This document shows, piece after piece, positions 25,407 through 34,184 of a DNA stretch of 64,000 nt. This DNA comes from Paenibacillus sp. 37. Lineage in GTDB: Bacteria > Bacillota > Bacilli > Paenibacillales > Paenibacillaceae. The position numbers were made by a program, and so were the translations under genes. Where the stretch lies: NCBI RefSeq assembly GCF_008386395.1, contig NZ_CP043761.1:5952001-6016000 (forward strand), read 5' to 3'. The notes under the pieces were generated by a model, which was given only the letters and a program-made list of their open reading frames with translations, was not told where the DNA came from and made no database searches. Position 1 is the stretch's first letter; each line of letters begins with the position of its first letter.

Positions 25407-26549
25407 ATGAATATTGTTTCCATTGAACCAACACCGAGTCCAAATACGATGATGCTACATCTCGATGAACGTCTGGAGGACGGAATTCGCAAAACATATA
25501 CACTGGACAACGAACGATCTGCTCCGGCGTTCATTCGCCAGATGCTTCATATTCCCGGTGTAAAGAGTGTGTTCCACACAACAGACTTTGTGGCACTTGA
25601 TCGTAAAGGGAATGCCGACTGGTCCGTTATCTTGGGTGAAGTCCAAAATCGCCTTGGACAGCAAGGCATTGATCTGGACTGGATTGAATCCGAAGATGGT
25701 TCAGGTGAGCACTTCGGAGAAGCACAGGTATTTGTACAATTCTTCCGAGGCGTACCGATGCAAATTAGGGTCAAGGCCGGGGTCAAGGAAGAACGAATCT
25801 CGTTGTCCGATCGCTTTGTCAAAGCCGTGACAGAAGTCGCCAGTGCAACAATGATCAAAGAACGCAAACTGAGTGATTACGGTGTTCGATATGGTGAATT
25901 GCCTGATATTGCACGTGAAGTTGAGCAGGAATTGGAAGCCGCTTACCCCCCGGAACGGCTGGAGCAGGTCATCAAACAGGCCATTGAACATGGTACCAAA
26001 TCCGAAGAGTTCGTCGAGCGCCGCCGTGAATTGGATGGAGCCGAACTTGAAGAGGCTCTGCGAAACGAGGACTGGAATGTTCGCTATGCGGCATTTGACG
26101 GCATGGAGCCTACGGCCGAAAGACTGCCTCTCGTAGCCCATGCCTTGCATGACAACAAAATGCAGATACGTCGCTTGGCTGTCGTATACCTGGGTGACAT
26201 TCGTACACCGGAAGCGATGGAATTGCTGTATGAAGCGCTTCAGGACAGTTCTCCTGCGGTACGCCGGACTGCCGGGGATACCTTGTCTGATATCGGTGAT
26301 CCTGCCGCCACTCCAGCCATGACAGCTACGTTATCCGATAAAAGTAAACTTGTACGCTGGCGTGCAGCTCGTTTTCTATATGAGGTCGGAACAGAAGAAG
26401 CAGAACAAGCGTTGCGAGTTGCAGCCGATGATCCCGAATTCGAAGTCAGCCTGCAGGCCAAGATGGCTCTGGAGCGAATCGAATCCGGCGAACAAGCTGC
26501 TGGAACGGTATGGCAGCAGATGGCTGGTCGTAACAAAAAAGAGGAATAG
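25407..26549 (+). CDS. CvfC/YpgR-like protein: Nfu-N domain plus HEAT repeats
   Basis: 380 residues from the ATG at 25407 (AGGAGG eight bases upstream; a TTG at 25404 is less likely). An N-terminal Nfu/NifU-N-like domain (about 1-85, IEPTPSPNTMMLHLDERL ... PGVKSVFHTTDFVAL) is followed by a middle region (about 95-200). HEAT-like repeats occupy about 205-365 (WNVRYAAFDGM, QIRRLAVVYLGDI, PAVRRTAGDTLSDIGDPAA, KLVRWRAARFLYEVG). This matches the conserved virulence factor C family (YpgR in B. subtilis). The molecular role is not known. The Nfu-like domain lacks the CxxC cluster-binding pair of true Nfu C-domains, so direct Fe-S scaffolding is not shown. Confidence 0.82.
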   Translation: MNIVSIEPTPSPNTMMLHLDERLEDGIRKTYTLDNERSAPAFIRQMLHIPGVKSVFHTTDFVALDRKGNADWSVILGEVQNRLGQQGIDLDWIESEDGSGEHFGEAQVFVQFFRGVPMQIRVKAGVKEERISLSDRFVKAVTEVASATMIKERKLSDYGVRYGELPDIAREVEQELEAAYPPERLEQVIKQAIEHGTKSEEFVERRRELDGAELEEALRNEDWNVRYAAFDGMEPTAERLPLVAHALHDNKMQIRRLAVVYLGDIRTPEAMELLYEALQDSSPAVRRTAGDTLSDIGDPAATPAMTATLSDKSKLVRWRAARFLYEVGTEEAEQALRVAADDPEFEVSLQAKMALERIESGEQAAGTVWQQMAGRNKKEE

Positions 26550-26582
26550 TCGTCTCTCAGACCTCACATCCAACAATTGTTA

Positions 26583-26611
26583 TTGCACTGGAAAACCATG
26601 CGCGTTATACT
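26583..26611 (+). promoter_or_regulatory. Sigma-A promoter of lysP
   Basis: TTGCAC, 17 bases, TATACT. Transcription would start near 26618, upstream of the riboswitch. Confidence 0.65.
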
Positions 26612-26696
26612 GATTGTCTGTTTACTAAACAGGACACACAATGTTAAGTTGTGTTGTTCATAATTTCATAGACAATAGATACACCTCATCCATTGA

Positions 26697-26862
26697 TGGT
26701 GAGGTAGAGGTCGCGGGTGCGATCAGTACGCTGATGGAGGCGCTAAGGAGCCGCTTATGAGATCAGCCGAAAGGTGTACCCGCCGAAGCTCGCTGGACGT
26801 TCCTTATACGGTCCGGTGAGCTGGGGCTGCTGTCGAAAGGCGCAGAACTGTCACGGAAGTAC
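26697..26862 (+). ncRNA. Lysine riboswitch (L-box) controlling lysP
   Basis: The conserved L-box blocks occur in order: GAGGTAGAGGTCGCGG at the 5' side of P1/P2, GATCAGTACGC, a P2/P3 region with GGCGCTAAGGAGCCGC, GCCGAAAGG, CGCCGAAGC and GGGCTGCTGTCGAAAGG, closing with GAACTGTCAC. The gene behind it is a lysine permease, and an intrinsic terminator lies between. Lysine binding should favour the terminator and shut off uptake. Exact ends need a covariance model. Confidence 0.92.
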
Positions 26863-26943
26863 ATTTCCTTTATATTAAGGTATGAATTCTTCTGTGTTGA
26901 GCTATCTTAATCATCTGGGACATGGTGCGGACATTGAAATATT

Positions 26944-26973
26944 AAAGACCGCAGGCTGATGCCTGTGGTCTTT
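26944..26973 (+). terminator. Riboswitch-controlled terminator of lysP
   Basis: AAAGACCGCAGGC / GCCTGTGGTCTTT stem with a four-base loop, followed by TTG and more T's. It lies 57 bases before the lysP ATG. Confidence 0.85.
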
Positions 26974-27029
26974 TTGTTTATGAATTCAAGTATCGCAAAC
27001 ATCAGTATATCGAATGAAGGAGTGTTTCC

Positions 27030-28508
27030 ATGCAAGACCGCAGTAACCCAACAACAACTGGACCTTCCCTGAAAAAAGGATTACGCGCACGCCATATGAC
27101 GATGATCGCCCTCGGTGGCTCAATTGGTACCGGGCTGTTTCTCGCAAGTGGTACCGCCATCTCAACCGCAGGCCCTGGTGGAGCATTAATTGCCTATGTG
27201 GCCGTTGGCATCATGGTTTATTTCCTAATGACCAGCCTTGGTGAGCTTGCTACCTTTATGCCGGACTCCGGTTCATTTAATACGTATGCCGCACGTTTTG
27301 TCGATCCTGCTCTCGGGTTCGCCATGGGCTGGAACTTCTGGTACAACTGGGCGGTAACCATTGCAGCAGAGCTTGCTGCCGCTACTGTACTCATTAAATA
27401 CTGGTTCCCCGACAGTTCATCCATGTTATGGAGCTTATTGTTCCTCGTGCTGATCTTTTCCTTGAACGTGTTGTCTGTTAAAGGCTATGGAGAGTCCGAG
27501 TACTGGTTCGCCATTATCAAAGTCGCTACTGTTATCATCTTCTTGGCCGTTGGTGTGCTCATGATCTTTGGGATTATGGGCGGAGAAGCGGTTGGTTTCA
27601 GTAACTTCACCATCGGTGATGCGCCCATCCATGGCGGATTCTTCGCCGTGTTAGGCGTATTCATGGCTGCGGGATTTTCATTCCAAGGTACCGAGCTTAT
27701 CGGGGTAGCCGCTGGTGAAAGTGAAAACCCGCGCGAAAATGTACCTCGTGCGATTCGTCAGGTATTTTGGCGCATTCTGATTTTTTACATTTTGGCAATT
27801 ACCGTGATCAGTCTGATCATCCCGTATACGCATCCGAATCTGCTCAAAGGTGACCTGGAGAATATCGGTGTCAGCCCGTTCACACTGGTATTTGAGAAAG
27901 CTGGCCTCGCCATTGCAGCTTCCGTCATGAATGCCGTTATTTTAACCTCTGTACTCTCTGCCGGTAACTCAGGCATGTACGCTTCAAGTCGGGTTCTCTA
28001 TGCCCTTGCCCGTGACGGTAAAGCCCCTCGTTTCCTGGGCAAGCTGAATAAAAAAGGCATTCCAATGAATGCACTTTTGCTTACAACAGCCGTTGGTATG
28101 TTGGCATTCCTTGCCTCCCTGTTCGGCGATGGAATTGTGTACACCTGGTTGTTGAATGCATCCGGGATGTGTGGTTTTATCACTTGGCTGGGTATCGCTA
28201 TCAGTCATTATCGCTTCCGTCGTGCATACGTTGCACAAGGCAGGGATCTGAGCGATCTGCCTTACCGTGCACGCTGGTTCCCGTTTGGGCCGATCTTTGC
28301 TTTTGTCCTGTGTATCATCGTGATCATTGGACAGAACTATCAGGCATTCACGGGTGATCAGATCGACTGGAGTGGAGCCATCGTTGCCTACTTGAGCGTA
28401 CCCCTGTTCCTGATATTGTGGCTTGGTTACAAATGGATCAAAAAGACCAAAGTGGTGCCGCTGCAGGAATGTGATTTCACACCTACCGATTCACCAAGTG
28501 ATAAATAG
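27030..28508 (+). CDS. lysP: Lysine-specific permease LysP (APC superfamily)
   Basis: 492 residues with twelve membrane helices. The N-terminal signature GLRARHMTMIALGGSIGTGLF and the runs VGIMVYFLMTSLGELATFMP and WYNWAVTIAAELAA closely follow E. coli LysP. GTELIGVAAGESENPRENVPRAI is the conserved cytoplasmic loop of amino-acid permeases. It imports lysine by proton symport in the cytoplasmic membrane. The lysine riboswitch directly upstream independently supports the substrate. AAGGAG seven bases before the ATG. Confidence 0.93.
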   Translation: MQDRSNPTTTGPSLKKGLRARHMTMIALGGSIGTGLFLASGTAISTAGPGGALIAYVAVGIMVYFLMTSLGELATFMPDSGSFNTYAARFVDPALGFAMGWNFWYNWAVTIAAELAAATVLIKYWFPDSSSMLWSLLFLVLIFSLNVLSVKGYGESEYWFAIIKVATVIIFLAVGVLMIFGIMGGEAVGFSNFTIGDAPIHGGFFAVLGVFMAAGFSFQGTELIGVAAGESENPRENVPRAIRQVFWRILIFYILAITVISLIIPYTHPNLLKGDLENIGVSPFTLVFEKAGLAIAASVMNAVILTSVLSAGNSGMYASSRVLYALARDGKAPRFLGKLNKKGIPMNALLLTTAVGMLAFLASLFGDGIVYTWLLNASGMCGFITWLGIAISHYRFRRAYVAQGRDLSDLPYRARWFPFGPIFAFVLCIIVIIGQNYQAFTGDQIDWSGAIVAYLSVPLFLILWLGYKWIKKTKVVPLQECDFTPTDSPSDK

Positions 28509-28562
28509 TAGCTCCAACGTGTACCACCATTAACTGATTCAATCCGACTCTATATAAAAAAA

Positions 28563-28611
28563 CCTCCCCGTGGCGTTGCAGTTTTCCTACTGTAGCGATA
28601 CGGGGATATTT
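28563..28611 (+). terminator. Terminator of lysP
   Basis: CTCCCCGT and ACGGGG form the base of a long imperfect hairpin (inner TTGCAG/CTGTAG), followed by ATATTTTGTTTT. Confidence 0.65.
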
Positions 28612-28741
28612 TGTTTTGGGTCCACTCTCCCCTTCGAACATTCCCGTACGTCCTTTCGTCCCTGTCCATATTTTGTATAGGTCGGTAAGTAGAATATAGA
28701 AAGGTATACTATTTTTCTTGGACAACGGGAGTTGATGTATA

Positions 28742-29383
28742 ATGAAAAAATTCTCTATTCTGCTCGTTCTATTGGGCATCCTGATCATCAGCTTTCCTTT
28801 CCTGCGGGAAACGTATTATGACTGGCAGCAAACCCGTGTCATGAACGATCTGGAACAATTGCAAAACGGCTTGTCTAAGCTTAATCACTCCTTCGAACAA
28901 GGCATACAGGATGCAGCTTCTGCCGAGCCGACTACTGACAATACAGGTACAGTACAAGAGGCCTCCTCGGATACGTTGGGGGTACTATCGATTGACAAGA
29001 TTGATGTCCGCTTACCGATTCTGGAGGGTGCAACGGAGGACAATATGAAGGTAGCTGCAACCCATCTTGTCGAAACCACCCGTATCGGGAATAAAGGTAA
29101 TGCTGCCATAGCCGCTCATCGCGCCCACAAAAAAGGACGGCTGTTCAATCGTCTGGGAGAACTCCAGATTGGTGATTCAATGGAAGTCACCTTGGCAAAT
29201 CGAACAATTATCCAATATAAGGTAGATCAGATATCCGTTGTAGAGCCAAATGACTTATCTGTGCTGGAGGATCCCGGGCTTGGGCAGGTCCTTACCTTGA
29301 TTACCTGTGATCCACTCGTCAATCCAACACATCGCCTAATTGTAAGAGCTATTGAAGTGAAACCAAATATTACGGGGACTTGA
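28742..29383 (+). CDS. Class D sortase
   Basis: 213 residues. N-terminal membrane helix (about 5-22), linker, then the sortase beta-barrel from about 78. Catalytic residues: His126 (AAHRAHKKGRLF), Cys189 in TLITCDP, and an arginine in HRLIVRA (Arg202). The LGVLSIDKIDVRLPILEG opening is typical of class D. It cleaves an LPxTG-like signal and transfers the protein to the cell wall. Directly convergent is a large surface protein with an LPQTG sorting signal, the obvious substrate. GGGAG ten bases before the ATG. Confidence 0.88.
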   Translation: MKKFSILLVLLGILIISFPFLRETYYDWQQTRVMNDLEQLQNGLSKLNHSFEQGIQDAASAEPTTDNTGTVQEASSDTLGVLSIDKIDVRLPILEGATEDNMKVAATHLVETTRIGNKGNAAIAAHRAHKKGRLFNRLGELQIGDSMEVTLANRTIIQYKVDQISVVEPNDLSVLEDPGLGQVLTLITCDPLVNPTHRLIVRAIEVKPNITGT

Positions 29384-29404
29384 TCCTGCCTTAATATCAT
29401 CAAA

Positions 29405-29468
29405 AAATACCCTCTAGCATATTCACACGTCGACGCTAAGCCTTCGTAGTGATTGCTAGAGGGTATTT
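29405..29468. terminator. Bidirectional terminator between sortase and adhesin genes
   Basis: AAATACCCTCTAGCA and TGCTAGAGGGTATTT form a perfect 15-base stem with a 34-base loop between convergent genes. Confidence 0.75.
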
Positions 29469-29509
29469 CTATCTACACACGATGAATTTTAGATACTTTG
29501 TGTTTCGAT

Positions 29510-32500
29510 CTAGCGTTGAAGCTGTTGTCTGCGGCGGAAGTACATGAATCCCGCGCTACCTAACGCCATCAGCATCATGCCCACAGCAGTGTAAGCCATT
29601 GTGCTCTCTTCACCTGTTTGTGGCAACATTCCCTGAGATAACGAATTTCCGTTTGGCTGTGATGCAGAATTTCCATTGCCCTGTGACCCATCTGTACCCG
29701 TTCCAGCAGGAGGTGCAAGTGCACCATCCCCATCCGGTGCATCTGTATCCCCAACTGGAGGTGCATTGTCGTCACCGTTGGAATCGCCAGGCGAAGGAGG
29801 AGTTACTCCGTAATCTTCATCTGTTGGAATTTCGGTTCCGCCTTCAGGTTCAGTAGGTCCAGTAACCACTGTGCCTGGGATAGACGTTCCTGGTGTTTCC
29901 GGTCCTGGTGTTACTGGTTTCTCCGGATCTGGTGTTACACCCGTAGTAGGTGTTCCCGGATTATAAGGTCCACTAGATCCACCACCCGATACCGGGATGG
30001 CCTGATTCGTTTTTTCCACAACTACGGCTTCGGTTTGTATGTTCGTAATTTCAAATGGAACTGGTGTTGTTTCCAACATGTATCCGTTAGGTGCTTTTAT
30101 TTCAACCAACTGATATTTATTGATATCCAAGCCTTCCAGTACAATTTCACCTTGTTGATTGGTTGTCAGTGTAGCTTCATCTAGACCTGTTACCTTGTGG
30201 AACTCCCAATTCCCATTTGCATCCATCAATGCAGTCTGAGCCCGTAATTCAAACACAGCTCCTTGAAGGTGCTGAGTTCTACCCGCATTGGTTTTAATCA
30301 ATTTAACAGAACGTTCATTTTTTTTATTTTCAATGGTCAATTGAGTTTCCGGTTTGATAATAGATACAAGGGTCTCCGGCTGTTCAATAACAAATCCTTC
30401 TGCCTTGGTTTCTACCAATGTATACGAACCATAGTCCAAACCATCGAATTCAATGATCCCATTTAGGTCGGTTACTTTTGTATCGATGACACTGTTGGAA
30501 CGATCACGCAATTCGAATTCAATTCCGCTTAATACGGACTTATCCTTGGCATTTACTTTGGTAACGACAAGTTTACCGCCTGCACCCATTGCATTCGACT
30601 TCGTCAGTGTAATAATCTGAGTCTGATTCTCTACAATCGTAAACGGAATTGGTGTAGCATCCAATTGATAAAACTCAGGTGCCACGACTTCTACCAGCTC
30701 ATAATCCCCTGGCAACAGTCCACCTTTGGCGATCTTCCCATCTTCCCCTGTCGTTAACTCATCGATTTTCTCTCGCGTTGCTCCGTCCTTGGAGTACAAT
30801 TCGAAAGTTGCACCCTTAAGTGTCTTGGAGGAGTCCACCGCATCTACCTTGGTTAATTCAAAGCCTTGACGAATCTTTTTATTTTCAATTTCAAAAGCAA
30901 TATCCGCATCCTTGAACTCAATCGTTTTACCTGAGGCAGAGCCATATTCAGGATCAACCAAGTATCCTGCCGGTGCAGATAATTCTTTTAACTTATAAGG
31001 TACACCGTTGGTTAGATTGTTTAATCGATAGTTTCTGGAGCTTTCAACCACACCATTCTCGTCCGTTGGTTTCAAGGTTTCCAGAAGCGTAGTTCCAGAC
31101 GCATTATAGATTGCAAATATTGCACCCTCCAGCGGAACTCCTGTATCACTGACTTTGTGAATTCTGATTTTGCCCAGACCTGTAGAGGCTCCTCCACCTG
31201 CTCCAGCCAAGGAAACTTTGATTCCCGACTGATTACCTTCTCCGATTACCGAGGAAGATTGGCCTGCAAATTCAACCTTATTCACAATTCGGGCGCCATG
31301 ATCGGCATTAATATAAGACTGATATTCCAAAATGAATGCGGTATGAATATCTTTCTTGAAGGTGAAGGTAAATGTATTGCCCTCCACGTCCAATTCATAA
31401 TCAGCCGGATCAACAAGTCCAGCTTTGGTGGATACATTGCCTGAATTGTTGGCAGGTAAATTAGTTGCATATAATCTCAATGAATCAGCCAATAAAATCT
31501 GGTTCTCTGACAAGGTATCTGTTAATTGATTACCCGCAGGAATGAAAGATTGACTTGGATTGATATTTACCGTCCATGATGCTTTATCCGTTGTACCTTC
31601 TTGCTTCCCTGTTTTGCGGACGTATACACCACCGTTGGCAGGTGTAACACTGGCTGATCTATTAAATCGTATTGCACCACCCTCACCATCCGTCAGAACA
31701 GCCTGGTTGGCATAAGCGCCTACGACAGAATATGGTCCATCCAGACTTGTTTGGTACTGAATGCGATAAGCCATTTTGCCCATGTTACCCAGATCCAACA
31801 CAAAACCTTTACCGTCCGGATTCAGCTGGAATTGACCAGGTGTGAGCGGAACCTCGCTACCTACAGCAGTAACATTATTGGCTCCCTGTAACTCTAACTC
31901 ATGAACCTTCAATGAACCGTCTACAAAAGATTGGTTACCTGTGTAGGCATCCTTGAGGATGGCTTCGTGAATATCGAACAAGTTGTAGTTTACATCAATT
32001 GTCCACGTGATCGTTTTGTCTTTGGCGCTGTATTCGCCCTTCTTGTTACCATTTTGAATGGTATACTCTTGCGGTTTGACCATAGCCGATTTGGTAATCG
32101 CAGTCTGTGCTACATCGGACTCTTCCCAATCGATCTTGGCAGAGTTGCGATATTCATTATCCGTTGGCATACCTGCCGTCGGATCAAAGCTTGTCGTATA
32201 GGTAATGACATGTTCCGTGTTAATGGTAACGCCGTCTTTCAGGCGAACGGAGAATCCTTTTTCATACGTTGGATCAGCCGGGTCTGGAGTCAGTTCAAAG
32301 TCGTCTTTGTTAACCCCACTTACTTGAAGACTACCCGGAATCAGCTTCATGTGTCTGCCTTCATAATTGTCGGTGATGACGATATCCGTCATGTCCTGCA
32401 AATCACGGTTCAACACCATCTGCCATTCGATTTCTTTTGTGTTGAAGTTTTCACTTTTTACGCTTTTTGCAAAAATGACTTCCCGAATGTCTTTCCGGCC

Positions 32501-34021
32501 TGTTTTGGAAGTACCATCATACATGTTCACTGTGTTCGTAATGGTATCGTTGGTATATACACGATGAATGGATTGTGTATCATATTCGATCTCATAGGCC
32601 TTGGTAATGTCGTTATTAAAATGTAATCTGAAGCCGTCATCGAACCCTGTATTCACCGCTTCAAGTGTGTATTCATTCGGATTCACCAGCGTTCTGTTCG
32701 AAGCGGCTCCGCTCGAATTAATATCCACCTGGTACACCTTGACGGAATTGTTGATCAGTTGCTGTTTTGCCGTATCAAAACGGTCTTCAATCCATGCATT
32801 CGTTTGCATGATTTCTTGCTGATTGTAGTTATATTGCACTTTCCATGTAATCGTCTGTGTCACCGGATCATATGCACTATCTTGCCCTGACTTGTTCAAA
32901 GGCTCATTAAAACTCACACGAACTCGGCCAATATCGGTTTCGTTGTGCTCGCTCTGATCCGTTGTAAGCGCAACCTGGTTTTGATACTCCACGTTGGTGA
33001 ACGGAGCAGTGGTTGGTGCTTTAACACTTGTCGTATAGGTTACACGATAGGCCTTATCTGTATCTCCCAATTGAATTGGAAACTGTGGTTCCGTTTGAAC
33101 TACTGGGCCTTCTTTTACAGATCCATTCAATTGCACTTCCAATTCGCGAATTTCGATATTGCCCTTGAGCTCCAGCTCTGCTGGGAACGTGTCTGCAAGA
33201 ACAGCATTTTTCATAGCCTTCTCGCCTTGGTTAAAATCTACGGTCCATTTAATTTCATCCGAGTTGAAGTTGTCTTTGTTTGCGCTTCCCGATTTCTTCA
33301 ACTTATCTACGGCTGTGTTGGCAAAATGTACATCAATGATGCTCTGCCCTACGGAACTAAAGTCTATCTGTTGTTTCAAACCATCTTCCATCTTGCTCTC
33401 ATCAAACTTAATCCACACGTAGAAGTTGCCTTCCAGCTTCGCATGCTCGATCAGTTCATTAAAGGTAAAGATGATTGTGCCATCTGGATTCACCACATAC
33501 TCCCCAACACCGCCATCCAGATTACCTTTAAGCTGCGATCCAATGATGAATTTATCGGGCAAGTTAAAGGTGAACGTGGAACCATCGCTGTAGTTGTGGG
33601 TGTCATTTGCAAGCCCCCATGTAAAGACTACAGCCACCTCATCCTGAATGCGTGGTCGAATATCCTCGATTTTATCTCCTTTGACTTCAATCGTGCCATT
33701 CCCGTTGTCTTCTGGTGCCTGATTGTACATCTGCACACTGGTAATCAATTGATCTGTAATTACCGGGCCTGCAGCTGCGATTGCTAAACTGCTCTGGTTG
33801 AGGTTTCCCTCCCCCTCTTCTTCCGGAGTGGCAGCAACGTCAACGTTGTTGACCTCTTCCGAACCTGCCAAACCTTCTTCTGACGCTGTATCGCTGATTG
33901 CACTGGCTGGCAAGTTAGTTAATTCATCCTGAGCATGCATTGTTGGTGTAAATATCCAACCCTGCATCATTTGCGTGACCAGTAACAGAGCAATGATCAC
34001 TATGCTCACTTTTTTCCTCAT
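29510..34021 (-). CDS. LPQTG cell-wall-anchored adhesin with collagen-binding-like and SpaA repeats
   Basis: 1503 residues from the ATG at 34021 (AGGAGG eleven bases upstream; an ATG at 34030 is only two bases from it). Signal peptide (KKVSIVIIALLLVTQMM). Then an N-terminal adhesive domain (about 90-230), about five repeats of the Cna collagen-binding/agglutinin type marked by (I/V)xWxVxxN (DEIKWTVDFN, QTITWKVQYN, KEIEWQMVLN, KTITWTIDVN, DKASWTVNIN), and four SpaA/Cna-B modules at about 955-1335 (IRIHKV, FELTKV, LVVTKVN, VKLIKTN, each with a FxLxD/E strand suited to Lys-Asn isopeptide bonds). A Pro/Gly/Thr-rich stalk, LPQTG at about 1466, a membrane helix and an RRRQQLQR tail follow. It is a stalked surface adhesin, probably anchored by the convergent sortase. 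Ligand unknown. Confidence 0.88.
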   Translation of the reverse strand: MRKKVSIVIIALLLVTQMMQGWIFTPTMHAQDELTNLPASAISDTASEEGLAGSEEVNNVDVAATPEEEGEGNLNQSSLAIAAAGPVITDQLITSVQMYNQAPEDNGNGTIEVKGDKIEDIRPRIQDEVAVVFTWGLANDTHNYSDGSTFTFNLPDKFIIGSQLKGNLDGGVGEYVVNPDGTIIFTFNELIEHAKLEGNFYVWIKFDESKMEDGLKQQIDFSSVGQSIIDVHFANTAVDKLKKSGSANKDNFNSDEIKWTVDFNQGEKAMKNAVLADTFPAELELKGNIEIRELEVQLNGSVKEGPVVQTEPQFPIQLGDTDKAYRVTYTTSVKAPTTAPFTNVEYQNQVALTTDQSEHNETDIGRVRVSFNEPLNKSGQDSAYDPVTQTITWKVQYNYNQQEIMQTNAWIEDRFDTAKQQLINNSVKVYQVDINSSGAASNRTLVNPNEYTLEAVNTGFDDGFRLHFNNDITKAYEIEYDTQSIHRVYTNDTITNTVNMYDGTSKTGRKDIREVIFAKSVKSENFNTKEIEWQMVLNRDLQDMTDIVITDNYEGRHMKLIPGSLQVSGVNKDDFELTPDPADPTYEKGFSVRLKDGVTINTEHVITYTTSFDPTAGMPTDNEYRNSAKIDWEESDVAQTAITKSAMVKPQEYTIQNGNKKGEYSAKDKTITWTIDVNYNLFDIHEAILKDAYTGNQSFVDGSLKVHELELQGANNVTAVGSEVPLTPGQFQLNPDGKGFVLDLGNMGKMAYRIQYQTSLDGPYSVVGAYANQAVLTDGEGGAIRFNRSASVTPANGGVYVRKTGKQEGTTDKASWTVNINPSQSFIPAGNQLTDTLSENQILLADSLRLYATNLPANNSGNVSTKAGLVDPADYELDVEGNTFTFTFKKDIHTAFILEYQSYINADHGARIVNKVEFAGQSSSVIGEGNQSGIKVSLAGAGGGASTGLGKIRIHKVSDTGVPLEGAIFAIYNASGTTLLETLKPTDENGVVESSRNYRLNNLTNGVPYKLKELSAPAGYLVDPEYGSASGKTIEFKDADIAFEIENKKIRQGFELTKVDAVDSSKTLKGATFELYSKDGATREKIDELTTGEDGKIAKGGLLPGDYELVEVVAPEFYQLDATPIPFTIVENQTQIITLTKSNAMGAGGKLVVTKVNAKDKSVLSGIEFELRDRSNSVIDTKVTDLNGIIEFDGLDYGSYTLVETKAEGFVIEQPETLVSIIKPETQLTIENKKNERSVKLIKTNAGRTQHLQGAVFELRAQTALMDANGNWEFHKVTGLDEATLTTNQQGEIVLEGLDINKYQLVEIKAPNGYMLETTPVPFEITNIQTEAVVVEKTNQAIPVSGGGSSGPYNPGTPTTGVTPDPEKPVTPGPETPGTSIPGTVVTGPTEPEGGTEIPTDEDYGVTPPSPGDSNGDDNAPPVGDTDAPDGDGALAPPAGTGTDGSQGNGNSASQPNGNSLSQGMLPQTGEESTMAYTAVGMMLMALGSAGFMYFRRRQQLQR

Positions 34022-34140
34022 TTTTTGCATATCCTCCTCGTACGTAGTGTTGGCATACGCCGAAGATTAGAATAGCAAAGCGACATATACAAAAAATAGA
34101 CAACACTAAAATCCTCGCTTTTGGACACAAAATTGAACAC

Positions 34141-34172
34141 AAAAAAGGATACTCCTCAATCGGAGCATCCTG
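34141..34172 (-). terminator. Terminator of the transglutaminase-like gene
   Basis: Minus strand: GGATGCTCC pairs with GGAGTATCC, followed by six T's, just past the stop at 34185. Confidence 0.75.
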
Positions 34173-34184
34173 TTCAAATGGTTG

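Larger units (their letters stand above)
26550..27029 (+). other. Long lysP leader region
   Basis: 480 bases without a gene. They contain a promoter (26583-26611), a small hairpin, a lysine riboswitch aptamer (26697-26862) and its terminator (26944-26973). Confidence 0.8.

Noticed and set aside
31931..33787. Two long plus-strand open frames (231 and 280 residues)
   Set aside because: Antisense to the adhesin gene, with no recognisable domains or ribosome sites.
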